A stretch of 64,000 bases of DNA from Strigops habroptila (lineage: Eukaryota > Chordata > Aves > Psittaciformes > Psittacidae), in contig NC_044302.2 of assembly GCF_004027225.2 (NCBI RefSeq), forward strand, positions 71,792,993 to 71,856,992. Direction: 5' to 3'. The translations under genes and the position numbers were made by a program. Below the pieces are notes generated by a model. It worked only from the letters and a program-made list of their open reading frames with translations. It ran no database searches and was not told the origin of the DNA. Positions 11,801 through 25,682 of this stretch are shown here, in pieces. How positions within the stretch are numbered: the first letter of the stretch is position 1; every line of letters starts with the position of its first letter.

Positions 11801-14800
11801 TGAAATCTGACCACACGCTGCAGCTCTATCTGTGCGAGTTCCTCACTGGGGTCCTCACCACCATGCGCATTACAAGTGCTGCACGCTGCCTTCTGGGCTC
11901 AATCACCACCACCTAAAGACAGGGAATAGCAAGTAAGTCTTGCAAGCACCTGGTGAGATAATTCCTGTTTTATTCCAGTAAGAAGTAAAATGTGCTGATA
12001 ACATCGTTGACATTTAATGATGTTGCTTTCATTTTGAACACATCATTGAACAGATATTGAATCCATTCATACTGGTAATAGAGCTGCGGAGCTTCTGTAT
12101 TAGTAAATAAAAAAATAAATGAATACAGACCCCAGACACTTCTGTGTGGTGTGGAGGGTGGGAATTGTCATAACCCCCATATTATATGTGTTAGCATTTC
12201 ATGAGTTTTGCTTTTCTGTGTGTGCCTGCATATGTCTCTTTGAAAAACTAATTTAATTTTCCTATTCCTGTCTGCAGCTTTTCCAATTTTGAGATCAAGC
12301 TGCATATTATTCTTTGTCAGACTGGCTATTCCAAAATAAATGTTAAAACTTGTATATATTACCCATGTTTTCCAATCTGGCTCAAGAAGGTTTGGTTTAA
12401 ATATTATTTTTCAGAAAAAAATGTAGCATTTTTTCTTATTACACCACTTACACTTTGTTGCTTATATTTCTCCAGCTTGTAACAAAGAGGGGAGATGAAA
12501 ATTTTATCAAATGATTTCTAAAAACTACAGAGAAATTTTCAGGTTTTGCTATGGCTTTTTTATAGCTGGCAGGCATTGCCATGGCCACTGCCACATCTAT
12601 ATTTGAAAACCAAATTCAGTTCTTTGTGCTTTTATGCAAAGTAACTCAATTAACAGTATTTGGGCAAAACTAGGTATGACACAAAGCTGAGGACCACTAT
12701 GAGGATTAACAAGCCAAAATGTACACCAAAATCCAAGTCAGGATTTTCCTCTTATATTAGGTTGATATTTTTTGGCCAGTGCATCATGTGGTGCCTACTT
12801 TTTTGAAGTGGCACCACATTTATCCACAACAATTGACATGAAAATCTGTTTGAACTGTTATTGAAAATTACTATTTAGACACAAAAATAATTACAGATGC
12901 CTAACTCATTATATGTTTAGTAAACTTAGAAACATGTACAACTCATTTAAAAACCTGAGTCCCTCTTCATACATAAACAGCACAACAATTTATAGAAGAT
13001 AAATCCATATGCTTTTGAAGCATGTTCAGAGAGTTACTGTCTCTGGGTCATGTAGAATCACATGTAAAATGTACACCCATGTTACCTGATGAAAATAAAT
13101 TGTACCAGTTACAGATATCATCCTGAACTCTATTTGCAATTTTAGCTGATTAATATTTGGAACCAACAATTTCTCAGTTTTATCCTGTTAATCAGCTTCG
13201 GTCTCTAAAATTAGATTGGTGTTTTGTGGTTTGCTTCATTGCCCTGGAGAGCTCAGACTTATCAGAGAAATAGGAATGAGAAACATTGGCATAGACAGTA
13301 CATCATATCTGCTCAACAATCTTTAGAAATATGCAAGCTGCACAGGGGGGCTGACATTTCAGATTTTTTTTTTAAATTGGACATAACAGGAACTCAATGT
13401 GTCTTTCTATAGAAATATGGCTCTTACGAAAGAAAAAGCAATTGTTCCCGCTCCTTCTGTGGCTGTGACCACTTACAATATGTTCTGATATTTATCTGTG
13501 TAGCTACTGGTTTCATTCATATTTCCTGTCAACATCAAACTTCTTTCCTGTCTTATTACATTTCCCTTTGCTGAACTCTGCCCCTGTGGAGAAAACTACA
13601 TGGTCTCTCATAGAAAAGCTATAATGAAATGTCTCACTGGGCTTTCGCCAAATTCCACCTCTTTTCTTTTTTTGAGTAAGCAATAAGATGCAGATATGGC
13701 ACACTGGACAGTCCAACAGGTTTCTTCCTTGGTCATAGGGTAAAACTGTTTCAGCAGAAGGTAATAAGCTGTTAATGAAGACGACTGAAGCAAAGCATGC
13801 TCCTAAGATGAATAAAAGGACTGGTTGGCTATTCCGTGTTCAGTAAATTGGTTATGACTCCATTTAACTTCACATATGAAGAGGAAGGGCCACATTGCTG
13901 TGATTTGCTATTGCAAATCTACAAGAGGAAGACACTCTGCAGGCAGCACTCTGCCTCCAATCTCAAATTTGAACAATCTGAGCAGTGGAGCAGTGAGGAA
14001 CGAAGTCCTACACTCTTTTAAGACAGAGAAGTTGGAGAATATTTCTGATTTGTCATACATGAAGGCATCCAATGTACTCCTTGCTTCTAATGCTAGCAGT
14101 GGATCCCACAAGTGAGTATTTCTATATCCTTCCTTTTCCTCTCAAGAAACTTCAGCACACAGTGCACAAAATAACCTAACTTAAAGTCATTAGCTATGCA
14201 CCAATGTGGATGTTGTTATATGTAAATCTCTATTATTAAGTTCCACAAGAATTTTCCTGGCAATTTAAGAATTACCTCCCCACGTACTTTATGAAGCTCC
14301 ACAACTAAGCAGCAGCTACCGATTGCATTTTTTGATGTAGACAACCAAAGCAGCAGATAGCTGCCTAAACCATTTATGATCTGTCTCTCCATTTTTCAGT
14401 TTTATAATCTACACAATGGAGAAATGGGATCCTACGACAGTTTTCTGAAAGAATAGATAGGTTAGAGATTAAAAACTGCTCAGGCAATCCATCAGCACAT
14501 GAATACCATCAAAATGTCAGAAACAATGGTAAATTTCTTTTGATCAAGCCATTTAAATCTCCAATCACACAGAACCAAATAGTCACAGAGCTAATGAACC
14601 ACCTGGTAATGAACAATAAAAAATAAGGTCGTCTTTCATTTCTCTATAGTTGAAGGCAGTTCTCTGTCTCCTGTCACTTGGTATCAATGAGCAGGTTTCC
14701 AGCACAGCTGAAAAAACACTAGGTTTGAAAGATGTACGAACACTGGTGTCATCAAACATATTAGCAGCTATGAAAGCCAAACCAGCTTTTGCCAACAGCT

Positions 14801-17050
14801 GCAGCTAGTTTTCCCAGTTCAGCACAAAGACTGCAAGTAAACAACAGGTCAAATTAAATCTTGGATGTGGCAGAAGGGAAATGACAAGACAAGATCTCCA
14901 TCTAATGTAAACTATCATCATTGTGGTAGTTCATATGTGGAAATAACTAGAACTTGAGTCCCAGTCATTTTTTTTAGTGTTTGTACAGTGGTTAGTCTGT
15001 GAACCAGTAACTTTAGAGCCACCTTGCTAGAAAAGGCAGATAAAATAGATACAATAACAGATATTTAAATAGATAAAATTATCTTTTTAACCAAGCAAAA
15101 TTTGGGCAAACACCCAGCACAAGTCAACTAGATTTGTATTCTTTCTTTTGAGATACAAATTGAATTTCTCACTTTGTTACTTCCTGTGTCCATATCAAAC
15201 AGTAGCCATTTCTGGCATGGTGATAGCCTTGCTTTTTGGAAAGCATGCAATATGAACACAGTAATTAAACACTCTTGCGTGCTTTGTATGAGACTAAGTA
15301 GTAGTGAAATAGCCCTCATTTTGAAAGGAATAAAAATACTTTCAGGAGAAGAGAAACTTGATAATTACAAAAATAAGATACTATTTTAAAAATAATATTT
15401 ATTATAAAAAGAAGATAAAATGACAATAACATAAAATTACCAATCTCAAAAGTCTTCGATTGCCTTGAATTCCCTTTTCTTTTGTCAGAGACAGAATTGG
15501 ACTTTTTGCTAACTTTTAATATTTCAAGGTCTGGTACATCACATTTAAAAAATAACCAAAAACCAAACGATCTACATCGCTTAAAAAAAAATGAGGGTTA
15601 CATTATGGTGTCATGGTTAAAACTAATATAAATTAGTCAAAATGTTACCATATGAAGAATCAGATTTTGTTAATTTATATCACAAATTCTTACCTGGAAA
15701 TTGCAATGTTACGCACATTTCTACTCAAAGAGAATAGAATGTTATTTAAACAACAGATCTTCTGAACACAGGTCATTGTTCACCACTGCTTTGAAATAAT
15801 AGACATAGCAAAAAATATTTGAAATTTTTTACAGTTCATATTAAAATAATTCCCTTCTTATATGCTTCAGTTCCATATTAACAATAAACAACAGGTAACA
15901 GAAAAATGCATACATAAAGCTTCCACTTTTTTTTTTGGGCTGCCACTAAACGCATGCTTTGGGACAAAGCTAATGTGTTTGGTCCTTTCTGACTGGTATG
16001 ACTGTAAAGAATCTATTAAGCACAAAGATTCTACAGAGGGAGTTTACAACCTGCTCCAAATATTTCTTCCCTTGTTTTGATATATGATGGATAATTTTAA
16101 AATACTTCTCCAGATAGTTACAGCATAACAATAAGGTATAATAAACTCTAGTTTAATAAGTGCTTTTTAACGCACATGGGATACAAAAATACGTCTTCAG
16201 TTGCACATTTGCTTTCCAAAGGGAAAATGATTTTTTACTGGGAAAAGTAATCTTCAGGCTTGTGACACTGCATTGCGGTCTCTCTTTCACAGATGCAAAG
16301 CAGCCATTCAGTGTATATCTGGCAAAAACTGTCTGTAGAAACAAGCACATATTTAATTGACTGTTTGTTGGTTTAAGACGCATACTGGAGAACAGATTTT
16401 TAACCAATTACCTCTTTTAGGTAAACATACAGATTGATCATGCATTTGAAATTAACTCTCAATGCAAGTCAACATTTCAGTGTGTATTCCCCAGTTCTGA
16501 AAACTGTTTTTTAGCCAGGATGTCAAAGCAGGCAGAGAAATACTTCAGTTCGCATGACAGTATCATGTGGCTGCTGTTTAATCTGGGGGTTTAGATGCAG
16601 GAGAAATCCAAAGGAGTGTGTTAATAATGCACACCAAGAAGGTCCTCGGTCCATCTACAGAGTGGCAGCTATGCATCTCCCTTCTGATACATTTCTCTAA
16701 ATGGTTCTCATCTTTCTCATCTTTTAGCAACTTTCTGAATTGTGTCAAGCAGCCTTTACAAATATGTAAATGACTACATTCCAAAAGCAATGTCCAAATC
16801 AAGCTCTGGCATCAGCATGGTTTTAAAGGAACAGTAAAATTATTTCATACAGTAACTGAAAACATACCTCCTGCCTAGCCTAACATCAAAAGAGCAGATA
16901 ATGCTCTCTGGGTATTTATAGACCAATTACAGAGAAAAAAAATTATTGAAAAGGCATGGTTGGGTATTCAGAAAGATGCTCAAACGTGGAATTTAATTTA
17001 CCAAAAGGCACATCCAGAAACTGTGAAAGATCACCCCCCATGTGATCCCC

Positions 17051-17125
17051 CACCATGGCAGGGTGGTTGGAACTAGGTGATATTTAAGATCCCTTCCAAC
17101 CCTAACCATTCTGTGATTCTATGAT
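17051..17125 (+). mobile_element. CR1 3' UTR tail fragment
   Basis: It contains the CR1 3' UTR signature GGTTGGAACTAGGTGAT, then CCTTCCAACCCTAACCATTC and two octamer-like units ending in CTATGAT. Only the last 75 or so bases of the element are present, the common product of strong 5' truncation. Confidence 0.9.
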
Positions 17126-20100
17126 CATAGCAGGAAACTGCTCTGCTGTAACCCAATGTCATTGTTCATGTTATTAATTTCCTTCTACATGCCACCAGTA
17201 TAGTTCTTCCTTTTTAACTAGTGCATTGTTCAAGTAGGTACCAACACCAGACTGAAAAGTAGAGGCAGGATCCACATATGAAAACAAATCTAGTACTGAG
17301 GACTCAATTATTTTAAAGATATTTGTCACCACACACATATCTGCCTAGCTAATCAACCAGCGGTGTAAACCTTAGATAACCAGTAAAATCCCAGCTCTAA
17401 AAAAGATTACTATTGCGTTCTCATTGTTTATGGATTTCACTTTTCTTCCAAATCTCCTTTGGTAAAAAAAACTGTCTAACAAATTCTAATCCAAGGCTAA
17501 CAGGGGCATATTTCCCTTAGTGCCAGTTGCACAATACAGCTCAAAATCTGAAATTTAATATTCAGTGGAGTAAGATTATTAAGAGCTGGGAGCGGACTGT
17601 CTTTCAAAGCATGCGAGCAGCCTTTCACAATGGATTTACTCTGAACCATGGGAGCAGTCTCCCTCCCCAAGGGCAGGGACAATGTTGAATTAGGTAGGTC
17701 CAGACTCTGAGCAGCTTTTTTATTTTCTTCTGGTTCCGAATTGTAAATTCAGGTTGTAAATTGTAATTTTTCAAGTGCATTTTTCTTTCAGAATGAATGC
17801 CTTAATACTGCCAGTAGTTCAGTGTTTATCAGGAGAGAGCTTTTTGCTGCGTTTTGCAAAACCTCTACATTTCCCTGAATGTAAGTTCTCTTTCTAGCTG
17901 CTCTTTTACTCTATTTTCATTCTTTTTCCTCAATATACAAATGTCATTAAGGATAAAATACAAGTCAACTTCTTTTTATATAAAATATTCAGACTGCACA
18001 GTAATAATAATCCCATTAATGCTCAATATCTGATAATCTATTTTTGCTATTAAGAAATGCCTTTGGTTGAAATACTCCAGGAAATTTTCTTTAATAATAA
18101 AAGCTCAGAATTTGAGAGACATTAATTTTTCTTTTGGAGTACTTATGGAACTTTGCAAGGGTTGCTCTTTTGAGTTAGTCTTCATTTTAAATACATCACA
18201 AAGCAAAATTAGTTGCAATTATTACTTAAGGAAAAATCTCATCTCATTTTGGGAGTTAGTAAGGCTCAGAAACCCAAGAACAGTGCCTTTAAACCATTTC
18301 CCTTTTATGTATTTATCTGCCTCCAATCTTTTTTAAAAAATATATTGTACCTCTCTCCTATCTTTCCCTACATTTCCTATCTTTTTTAAAAAAATCTAAT
18401 TTAACAATATTTTATATTGTCCCTAATAAAATTCTCTCCAACAATTTTAAGTTGTTTCAGAACCTTTCTCAAAAACATGGTTACCAATTTAATTTGGTTT
18501 GGTCATCCAAAGTTTTGAGGATATTAAAGTTGTGTAAGTCTAAGAGAATAACTTGATTTGAAATGTTCTATTATTTGCTTACTAGCATTCTTGAAAGTAC
18601 TTTTTTGGCATTAAAGCAGTATTGGAGATTGATTTCTTTAGTGATTTGTATTTACTTTCCATACTTTCAGCCATGGGGCCAAAATATTGGAGGAGATATA
18701 AATCACTGCTTGTCTTCTTGGTTTGACGGCAGAGATATGGAAAACAATAAAATCTGATGCCCCAGGCCAAAGGTTTAAAAAGCATGAGATTTTGTACAAG
18801 GAGGTACATCTCACCATATACAGCAGAAAACATCTGATAATTTACAGAGTTAAACGCAACATCCAAGAGGAATAATCTTGTCCTGTTACATGCACATAAC
18901 ACTTTTTGACAGGAACAAATGTTACGGCATGCACATAAAATAAGGAGAATAAGAAAAAAGCACATACCAATCCTGTATGGTAATTGCTTAAAATGAAAAA
19001 AAAAAAAAAAATGTATGTTAAGGTATGCTGGACTGGCACTGATAAATCCAAGTTAAAGAGTGTCATAAATTGATCTGATATTACAAAATATCAAAAATAC
19101 AAATGTAACGATGTATGATAACAAGAGACTGAAGGCAATCCCTCAGAAGAGGACAGGCTGCAAAGTGTCTGACAGAGATAACAGCACATCATGGTGCCAG
19201 CAATATAACCAATGGCAATATGGACACCTCAGCCCTTGAGCCAATAAGCATAGCAATTTCCTGAGGAACCCGAAGCCAGCTGCTTGGGAGAGTTTGTGAG
19301 CCGTAGGCATAGAATTTTGCTACAAGTTTAATATGAATTTTGACTTGGGGCTCATTAATAATATCTCTAATTGAACTGTTCTTTTCACATTATCCCTTTC
19401 TTTTCCCTGACTACCATGACTAGCAAGAAAGAATCTAGTAAAATTATTATGGGGAGTATGTGAACACCAAATTGATTTCTCTTTCCACATTTACACCCAT
19501 TCTAGTTGCAGAGTTCCTGCTCTGAATCACAGATAAAGTTCAAAAGTAAAAGGACAGCTGACTCCTTAAAGAAAGCACAGGTCATGTTATAACGCAGTGG
19601 TAATAGCACATTTCATGACACCTGGCTTGCTTACAAGAGGGAGAAGAGCTTTCTAATGCTCTGATAGAAATGAAATGTATTGTCTTAGTACACCATCTGT
19701 AGTTTAAGCAGTATAGTCCCTTTGGGTGCATAGAAAAGAGTGAAATATCTCGTAAATGTGATTAATTTCAGGCAATTCAGTTAGCTTTCTCAGTCAAATT
19801 CAGTCTGACACAGAAAGATAAAACTTGCTTTTTTTTTTTCTCACTTATTACATGAAAAGGCTAAGACAATAACAATGAACTTCATGTCTAAACTGAACCA
19901 TTTGCTCAGCATGCTACCCTTCAGTATTCTTAGGTGGTTCTCTAAAGCACTGACATACTATTCATGGATTTTTTCTGACACAGTGTGAATAAGCTATTCT
20001 TTTTTTAAATAAGTTTGGGATCCTGTAGTTCCTTTCTGAGAAGATTTAACCTACCTAACTCATTATACACAGACAGATATACTCCTTCCTATTACATTGG

Positions 20101-23100
20101 TGGCACTACATGAACTTTAAAGATGTGGTTTTATCAAAACATTTAGCACTCAGACTTTTGGGAATATGTCCTAACTAACTTCATGTCCATGTACAAAAAA
20201 GATAACACCAAACCCATGTCTGTCGTAACAAGTTGCCAGTATAATGAAAATAAATAATTCTGATTACATGAAACCTCTGTCATGACAGATCCTCTTCTGA
20301 AAACGAGTGAATCTTTTTCCTGACATGAATGGCAGGCAGAGATGGATGGGTTAACAAACTTGTAGATTGTTGCTAAATTGCAGAGTTAAATCTCTCAAGC
20401 AGGAATTTTACTTACCACAAATGCTATTGCAAGTATGCTATTTCTCCAAACAAAGAGATGCAATTGATCTGTCTTGGGAAAAAGAGCAAAATCCTGTTTA
20501 ATTCCAGAACAAAATATACTTTGTAGTTATGTTTAATTATAATGGGAGAGATCCAGAGCCCATGGAAATCAATGGAACTATTTCAATGTACTTTTGATCA
20601 AGTCCATAAGTAGGATCGCTTTATGAATCATTGTATCACGGCAATTCAATGCAAACTGCTTCAGAGAATTTACTGAACTTCCAGAGTGGAAGTGTTCGAA
20701 TTTCACAGAAAATAAAGAAAAACTCCCACATGTTATTTGGGTTCTTGCAGAATGTCCTATTCATAATGCAAGAGAAACTTGCTTGGAATTGCTGCAGGGA
20801 TTAATTACCTTGGCATTCCTTGTAAGTAACACTGTTTCCCCACTACCAGGAGCTATTAATGAGAAGGGTACCTTTTTTTCTCAGGAGCCATCCTGGCTGC
20901 CAGACTTGTAGCTCAGATGAAACCACATGAGTCCCATGTGGGGTGCGTAGCTAAAACTCTCTGTGCTTACAGACACTTTGCAATTTAGATGTATGGCAAG
21001 TGGTTATTATTTACTCAGGGTTTTGGGACTCGACTTCTGGGTGCTGAACCAAATGGCACTTTACTCTGGTAGCCACAGCAGATCCCACGTGTAAAGGCCC
21101 TTTTTTGCCTTTCATGTCTCACCGTCTTTTTGTGTTCTCATCACAGAGCAAATTCTTCTAGCAATAAATCAACTTCAATGACAGAATGAACTTAGAAATG
21201 AGCAGACCTATCGCAAGAATGGAGCACCTTCTCCTTGGCAATGCTTCATGATCTCCCTCAAGACTGAGTATGGACAACAGAGAGAGGAGAGATATCTAGG
21301 TGTCAGGACACTATCAACTCTTCTCTATCAACTTTGACAAAGCATGTAACTTCTCTACCTATTCCAACACAAGCCTTGCCTTCAGTTCTCTGTCTACAGA
21401 ATAGATCTGCCTAGGGGAAATTTGGGTCCATAGTATTTCTTTTTCACTTGCATGCATTTTCTATTTATGTATACCTATTGCAGGAAACAGAAGCTCAAAA
21501 ATGAACAAAATCAGTAATTTTTTCCATTTTCTTCAATTTTTTCTCCTCTGCATCTGGGTATTTCATGGCAGACTGCATTAACGCCAGGTTCCTTGGTTCT
21601 GTGCCACACCTTTGAGCACCAGAAAGCAGCTAGGATGGGAGAGAGCCTTTCCTCTTTTTTGGCTGTATTTTCTGCTTAGGTTTGATAGCGTCTGGATGGC
21701 TCCCATCACATTAGCTGCTTATGCTATAGATACTGGTCTCCATGCCACAGTATTTTAGTGGGAGTTGTCACAGGACAAGGAAATGTGTGTTCTCTATTTT
21801 TTACATTTCTTCCCAGACAGGTTCAAGAATCCCAACTGATTTGCTTCATCTTCCTCATTCCAATTTAATGTATAGATTATAAGGAAAAAGTGAGTAGCTT
21901 TCCCGCCTGAAGCCAACACATGGCAGTCCTTCATTTGGGTTAGTGTAAGAAACAGTAGGTATGACAAGTAGTCATATAAAATCAGATACACAAATAGAAA
22001 AGAAAAAAATCTCAGTGAGCTGGCCAAGTACTAGAAAGGTGTAAAAAAGAACAGCTGAAAGGAGGACAACCTACTATTATTGCATGCTTACTTTTTAAAC
22101 ACTTCATTTAATAACTGGTTCTGAAGTATAATCAGCAGTGCACTGAACATACCAGTGTTATATCTTCTGAGAGGATGAGATGCTGCAGTCAAAGGAAGGC
22201 ATGTGAAGATACACGAGGCTTAAAAGGAAAACCACGCCACTGTATGAAGGGAATATTTTTGTTCGTGTGTTTATCGTATTAATATGGTCTGTGCATGGTT
22301 TTCATACTCTTCTATTGATGAGTTTACAAAATTAAAGAGTAAATGAAGCTCTTTCATCTTTTTTGTTTCTCTGCCGTACTGATAAGTAAGTAAGTCTAAT
22401 GAGGTAAAAGTCTGATAATCTACGAAGCAGATTTTTGAGACTTTAAACATAGATCAATAGCAATGAGTCAAAAACATGGCCAAAACCACATGAAACCTCT
22501 GGGCTTATCTGTGTTTGGTTAGCCATACTTTCCAACATTCTGTAAAATCGTGTTCTGTGGTGGGGCAAAACAACACACCACGTTGCTGTGATATCCCATA
22601 CACAAAGAGCAGTCAGATCCTTCCATTTCAGACAAATCTGTTTTATAGGAAGAATGACAGTAGCTGTAGTGATGACGACAACAATAAATGAAATAACAAT
22701 GAGAGTAAGATTTCTCCAAGGGAGCAGTGTTGTGCTCTCCATAGCTAGCAAGTTGCATCATTGCAAAAAGACTTAGTTACTTCCATCTAAAATAAACAAG
22801 CCAGTACAGCTAGAGGTTATATGTACACCGGGAAATTCAGCTGTGAAAGACAAGAAACTATGATAGAAGGCTAATGGCTTGCCTTTCAGATGTGAACAGA
22901 AGACACAGGCATTACTTAACTGCAAAATTTCTTTATTATTTCTCCCAAGCATGTTCACTGATACTGTATATCCAACAAAACAAAGAGTATTACTTCATTC
23001 CCTTTATTCTATTCTGACAATCAGTGTATGTTTAGGAATTCCCTTTTGGGTCTGTCCTCTGCTTGATATGTCCAACTTTCAGATATCCGACTTTCTTGAG

Positions 23101-23693
23101 ATTTAAGTTAGAAAACTTTCTGGCTGCTGCCATACAGCCCCAGGTCTAGTATATCCCTCCAACGAATCAGTAAGGAGGGTTAATGAAGAGCTTTCACTGT
23201 GTGTGCAGAATAGAGTAAAACTTTCTGGTTGCCAGCAAATCAAATATCAAACAAGCCTGAGGCAGGACACCCAGTTGCATAGAACTGCTCTTGTTGGAGG
23301 CTGGTTAGAAAAAGGATCTGATACATAAGGAAAAAGGTACAGAGGGTGTATGATGTGCCAAAATAGAAATAGAGAGAGAAAGGAGACTTACAGCAAAGTT
23401 CAAAAGTACCTTTCCCTTTATGTTTTCCTCTAGATAGCTCTCCCACATATTACTCAGATTTGCAGGCTGGGGCAAGGAGGGGTGGCAGGGGAGGGCTGTT
23501 CCTTCCTGTTTGTAATTATTAAATAATGAGAAGGTAACATTTGAAAACTTAGGAAATCATATGGCATCAAATATCTATTCATATTTCAAAGACCCATCTT
23601 TATTAAATGTGTCTGAGTTCACATCCCTAAATAGGGATGAAGAAAGTAATTGTTACATTGCTACACTTAGTCTGGCAAACCTAAATCATGTTA
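17126..23693. other. Intergenic sequence, no gene seen
   Basis: AT-rich DNA with an A16 run at 18996-19011. The longest frame, 127 codons on the minus strand at 18582-18965, is hydrophobic and Cys-rich and matches no family I know. A patch at about 19190-19260 holds two CCAAT-type motifs but no clear element borders. Confidence 0.5.
18996..19011. repeat. Poly(A) tract, 16 bases
   Basis: Uninterrupted A run. No retrocopy or SINE body is recognisable immediately upstream on either strand. Confidence 0.95.
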
Positions 23694-23890
23694 TGATGAG
23701 GGTGGTGAAACACTGGAACAGGTTGCCCAGAGGGGTTGTAGTTGCCCCATCCCTTGAAACATCCAAGACCAAGGTTGCATAAGGCTTTTAGCAACCTTAT
23801 CTAGTTGAAGATGTCCCTGGTCATCTTCAGACAGGTTGGACTAGATGACCTTTAAAGGTGCCTTGAATCCAAACCATTCTATGATTTTAT
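23694..23890 (+). mobile_element. CR1 3'-end fragment
   Basis: It starts within the C-terminal codons of ORF2 (the stretch encoding RVVKHWNRLPRGVV is readable at 23698-23739) and runs through the 3' UTR to CCATTCTATGATTTTATG. It is diverged relative to the young copies, with substitutions throughout. Confidence 0.92.
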
Positions 23891-23903
23891 GTGAAAACTA
23901 AAT

Positions 23904-23948
23904 CACAAAGATGGTCTTCACAAAGATAATCTTCACAAAGATGACCAG
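23904..23948. repeat. 15-bp tandem repeat, three copies
   Basis: Three head-to-tail units starting CACAAAGAT at 23904, 23919 and 23934. They begin 14 bases after the end of the CR1 fragment. Confidence 0.85.
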
Positions 23949-24550
23949 GACTGTTCTCTGGGCTCATACATTTATTTCACAACCAGTGTTGTGAAGGTTC
24001 ACTTCTCAAAGTATTTAATGAATCATATTGCCACTGCTTTTATTCATAGTGTTAAGAGGTATTCAGCATTGTACAATTACTAACTCTGACTTTTCTCCAA
24101 TCTGTCTCCACTAACAGGCTAGTTTCTTCAGTCTTTTATTTCACTAACTTTGCAATTTGTCCTGTAGTGAGACTGCTTCAGTAAGCAGCATTAAAGAGCA
24201 GTACCAGTGCCCGCTCTCTGAGGTCACTGACAATCTTTTATATAGGGAGAGGGAAAAAGAAAGAAGCAGCTGAGAAACTCAGGCTGCAGAAAGATCAAGT
24301 CAGCCATAATTACCATTGTAGTAATTTTCTAAACCATTCAGTTGAAATCCTAATTACACTAGGACAACCAATTTTGTTCATTAGAGCTCAATTAAATTAA
24401 TCTGAAATTCAAAATACTAGCATTGCTGTAGTACAGCCATGTTAAAGATGAAATATAATCTTTCCTGATTGCTTTCCTCTGACAAAGTTTTCTTCACATG
24501 GAATTAAGATACAGGCATCTTCTTTAGCAGGACAATGGAATTTTAGAGAA
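23949..24550. other. Short intergenic spacer, nothing recognised
   Basis: About 600 bases of AT-rich DNA between two CR1 copies in the same orientation. No frame or repeat stands out. Confidence 0.5.
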
Positions 24551-25682
24551 AGATTGGCCTTCTATGATGGAGTTACTGTATCAATGGACAAAGGAAGGGC
24601 TACGGATATTTTTTATCTGGGCTTCTGTAAAGTCTGTAACACAGTCCCCTGCAATACCCTTCTCTATAATCTGAAGAGATACGGATTTGATGTATGGACA
24701 GTTTGGTGGACGACGAATTGGCTGGATCATCAATGGCTCAATGTCTGGATGGACACCAGTGACAAGTGGCACCCCTTATGGATCTGTATTGGGACCAGTA
24801 CTGTTTAATGTCTTCATCAGTGACATACACAGTGGGATTGAGTATGCAGTCAGCAAGTGTGCAGATGAGACAAGATGAGTGGTGCTGTTGACACACTCAA
24901 GGGATAGGATGCCATCCAGAGAGACTTGGACAGGCTCGAGAGGTGGGTCCATGCAAATCCCATGAGGTTCAACAAGGCCAAGTGCAAGCTCCTGCACCTG
25001 TGTCAGGGCAACCCCAGTTCCAATACAGGCTGGGGAATGAACGGATTGAGGGTACCCCTGAGGCAAAGGACTTGGGGGTACTGGTGGATGAAGGATTGGA
25101 CACGAGCCGGCAGTGTGCACCTGCAGCCCAGAAGGCCAATTGTATCCTGGGCTGCATACAAAGGAGCGTGGCAGCAGGTCAAGGGAGGTGATTCTGCTCC
25201 TCCACTCTGCTCTGGTGAGACCCCACCTGGAGTGCTGTGTCCAGCTCTGGAGTCCTCAGAGAAATTATCGGAGGACTGGAGCATCTTTCCTATGAGGAAA
25301 GGCTGAGGGAGTTGGGGTTGTGCAGCCTGGAAAAGACTCTGGGGAGACCTTATGGTGGCCTTTCGGTTCTTAAAAGGAGCCTATAGGAAAGATGGGGAGA
25401 GACTTTTTAGCAGGGCCTGTTGTGACAGGATGAGGGGTGATGGTTTTAAACTAAAACCGGAGAGATTCAGGCTGTTTGTGACAAATAAATTCTTTACAAT
25501 GAGGGTCGTTAAATACTGGAAACTGGTTGCCCAGAGAGGTGGTGGATGCACCAGTTCAAGGCCAGGCTGGATGTGGTTCTGGGCAACCTGATGTCGTTCA
25601 AGATGTCCCTGCTCATCGCAGGGGGGTTGGACTAGATGGCCTTTGAAGGTCCCTTCAAACCCAAACTCTTCTATGATTCTAT
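24551..25682 (+). mobile_element. CR1 copy with broken reverse transcriptase part
   Basis: A 1.1 kb 5'-truncated CR1 on the plus strand. It starts in the middle of the reverse transcriptase (AFYDG at about 24556) and ends with CTTCTATGATTCTAT. The coding part is a pseudogene. Pieces homologous to ORF2 occur in different frames (24554-24808, 24687-24878, 24926-25306, 25352-25591), so several frameshifts are needed. The catalytic FADD motif reads CADE, the GVPQGS block reads GTPYGS, and motif A reads GFCKVCN. It is older than the copies at 1-3250 and 30276-30805. Confidence 0.95.

Larger units (their letters stand above)
5786..17050. other. Intergenic sequence, no gene seen
   Basis: About 11 kb without a recognisable protein domain or known repeat. 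It includes an A/C-rich low-complexity stretch (10829-10895) and a CAG run (11782-11800) inside a short GC-richer patch at 11740-11935 that is treated among the findings. Frames up to about 106 codons are scattered on both strands, as chance predicts in this length. Confidence 0.55.

Noticed and set aside
18582..18965. 127-codon minus-strand frame with LLDVAFNSVNYQ, faintly like a reverse transcriptase motif A
   Set aside because: No other reverse transcriptase block is near, and the rest is low-complexity hydrophobic; chance is more likely.
24776..25284. Minus-strand frames of 62-114 codons
   Set aside because: They are antisense to the broken CR1 copy at 24551-25682.
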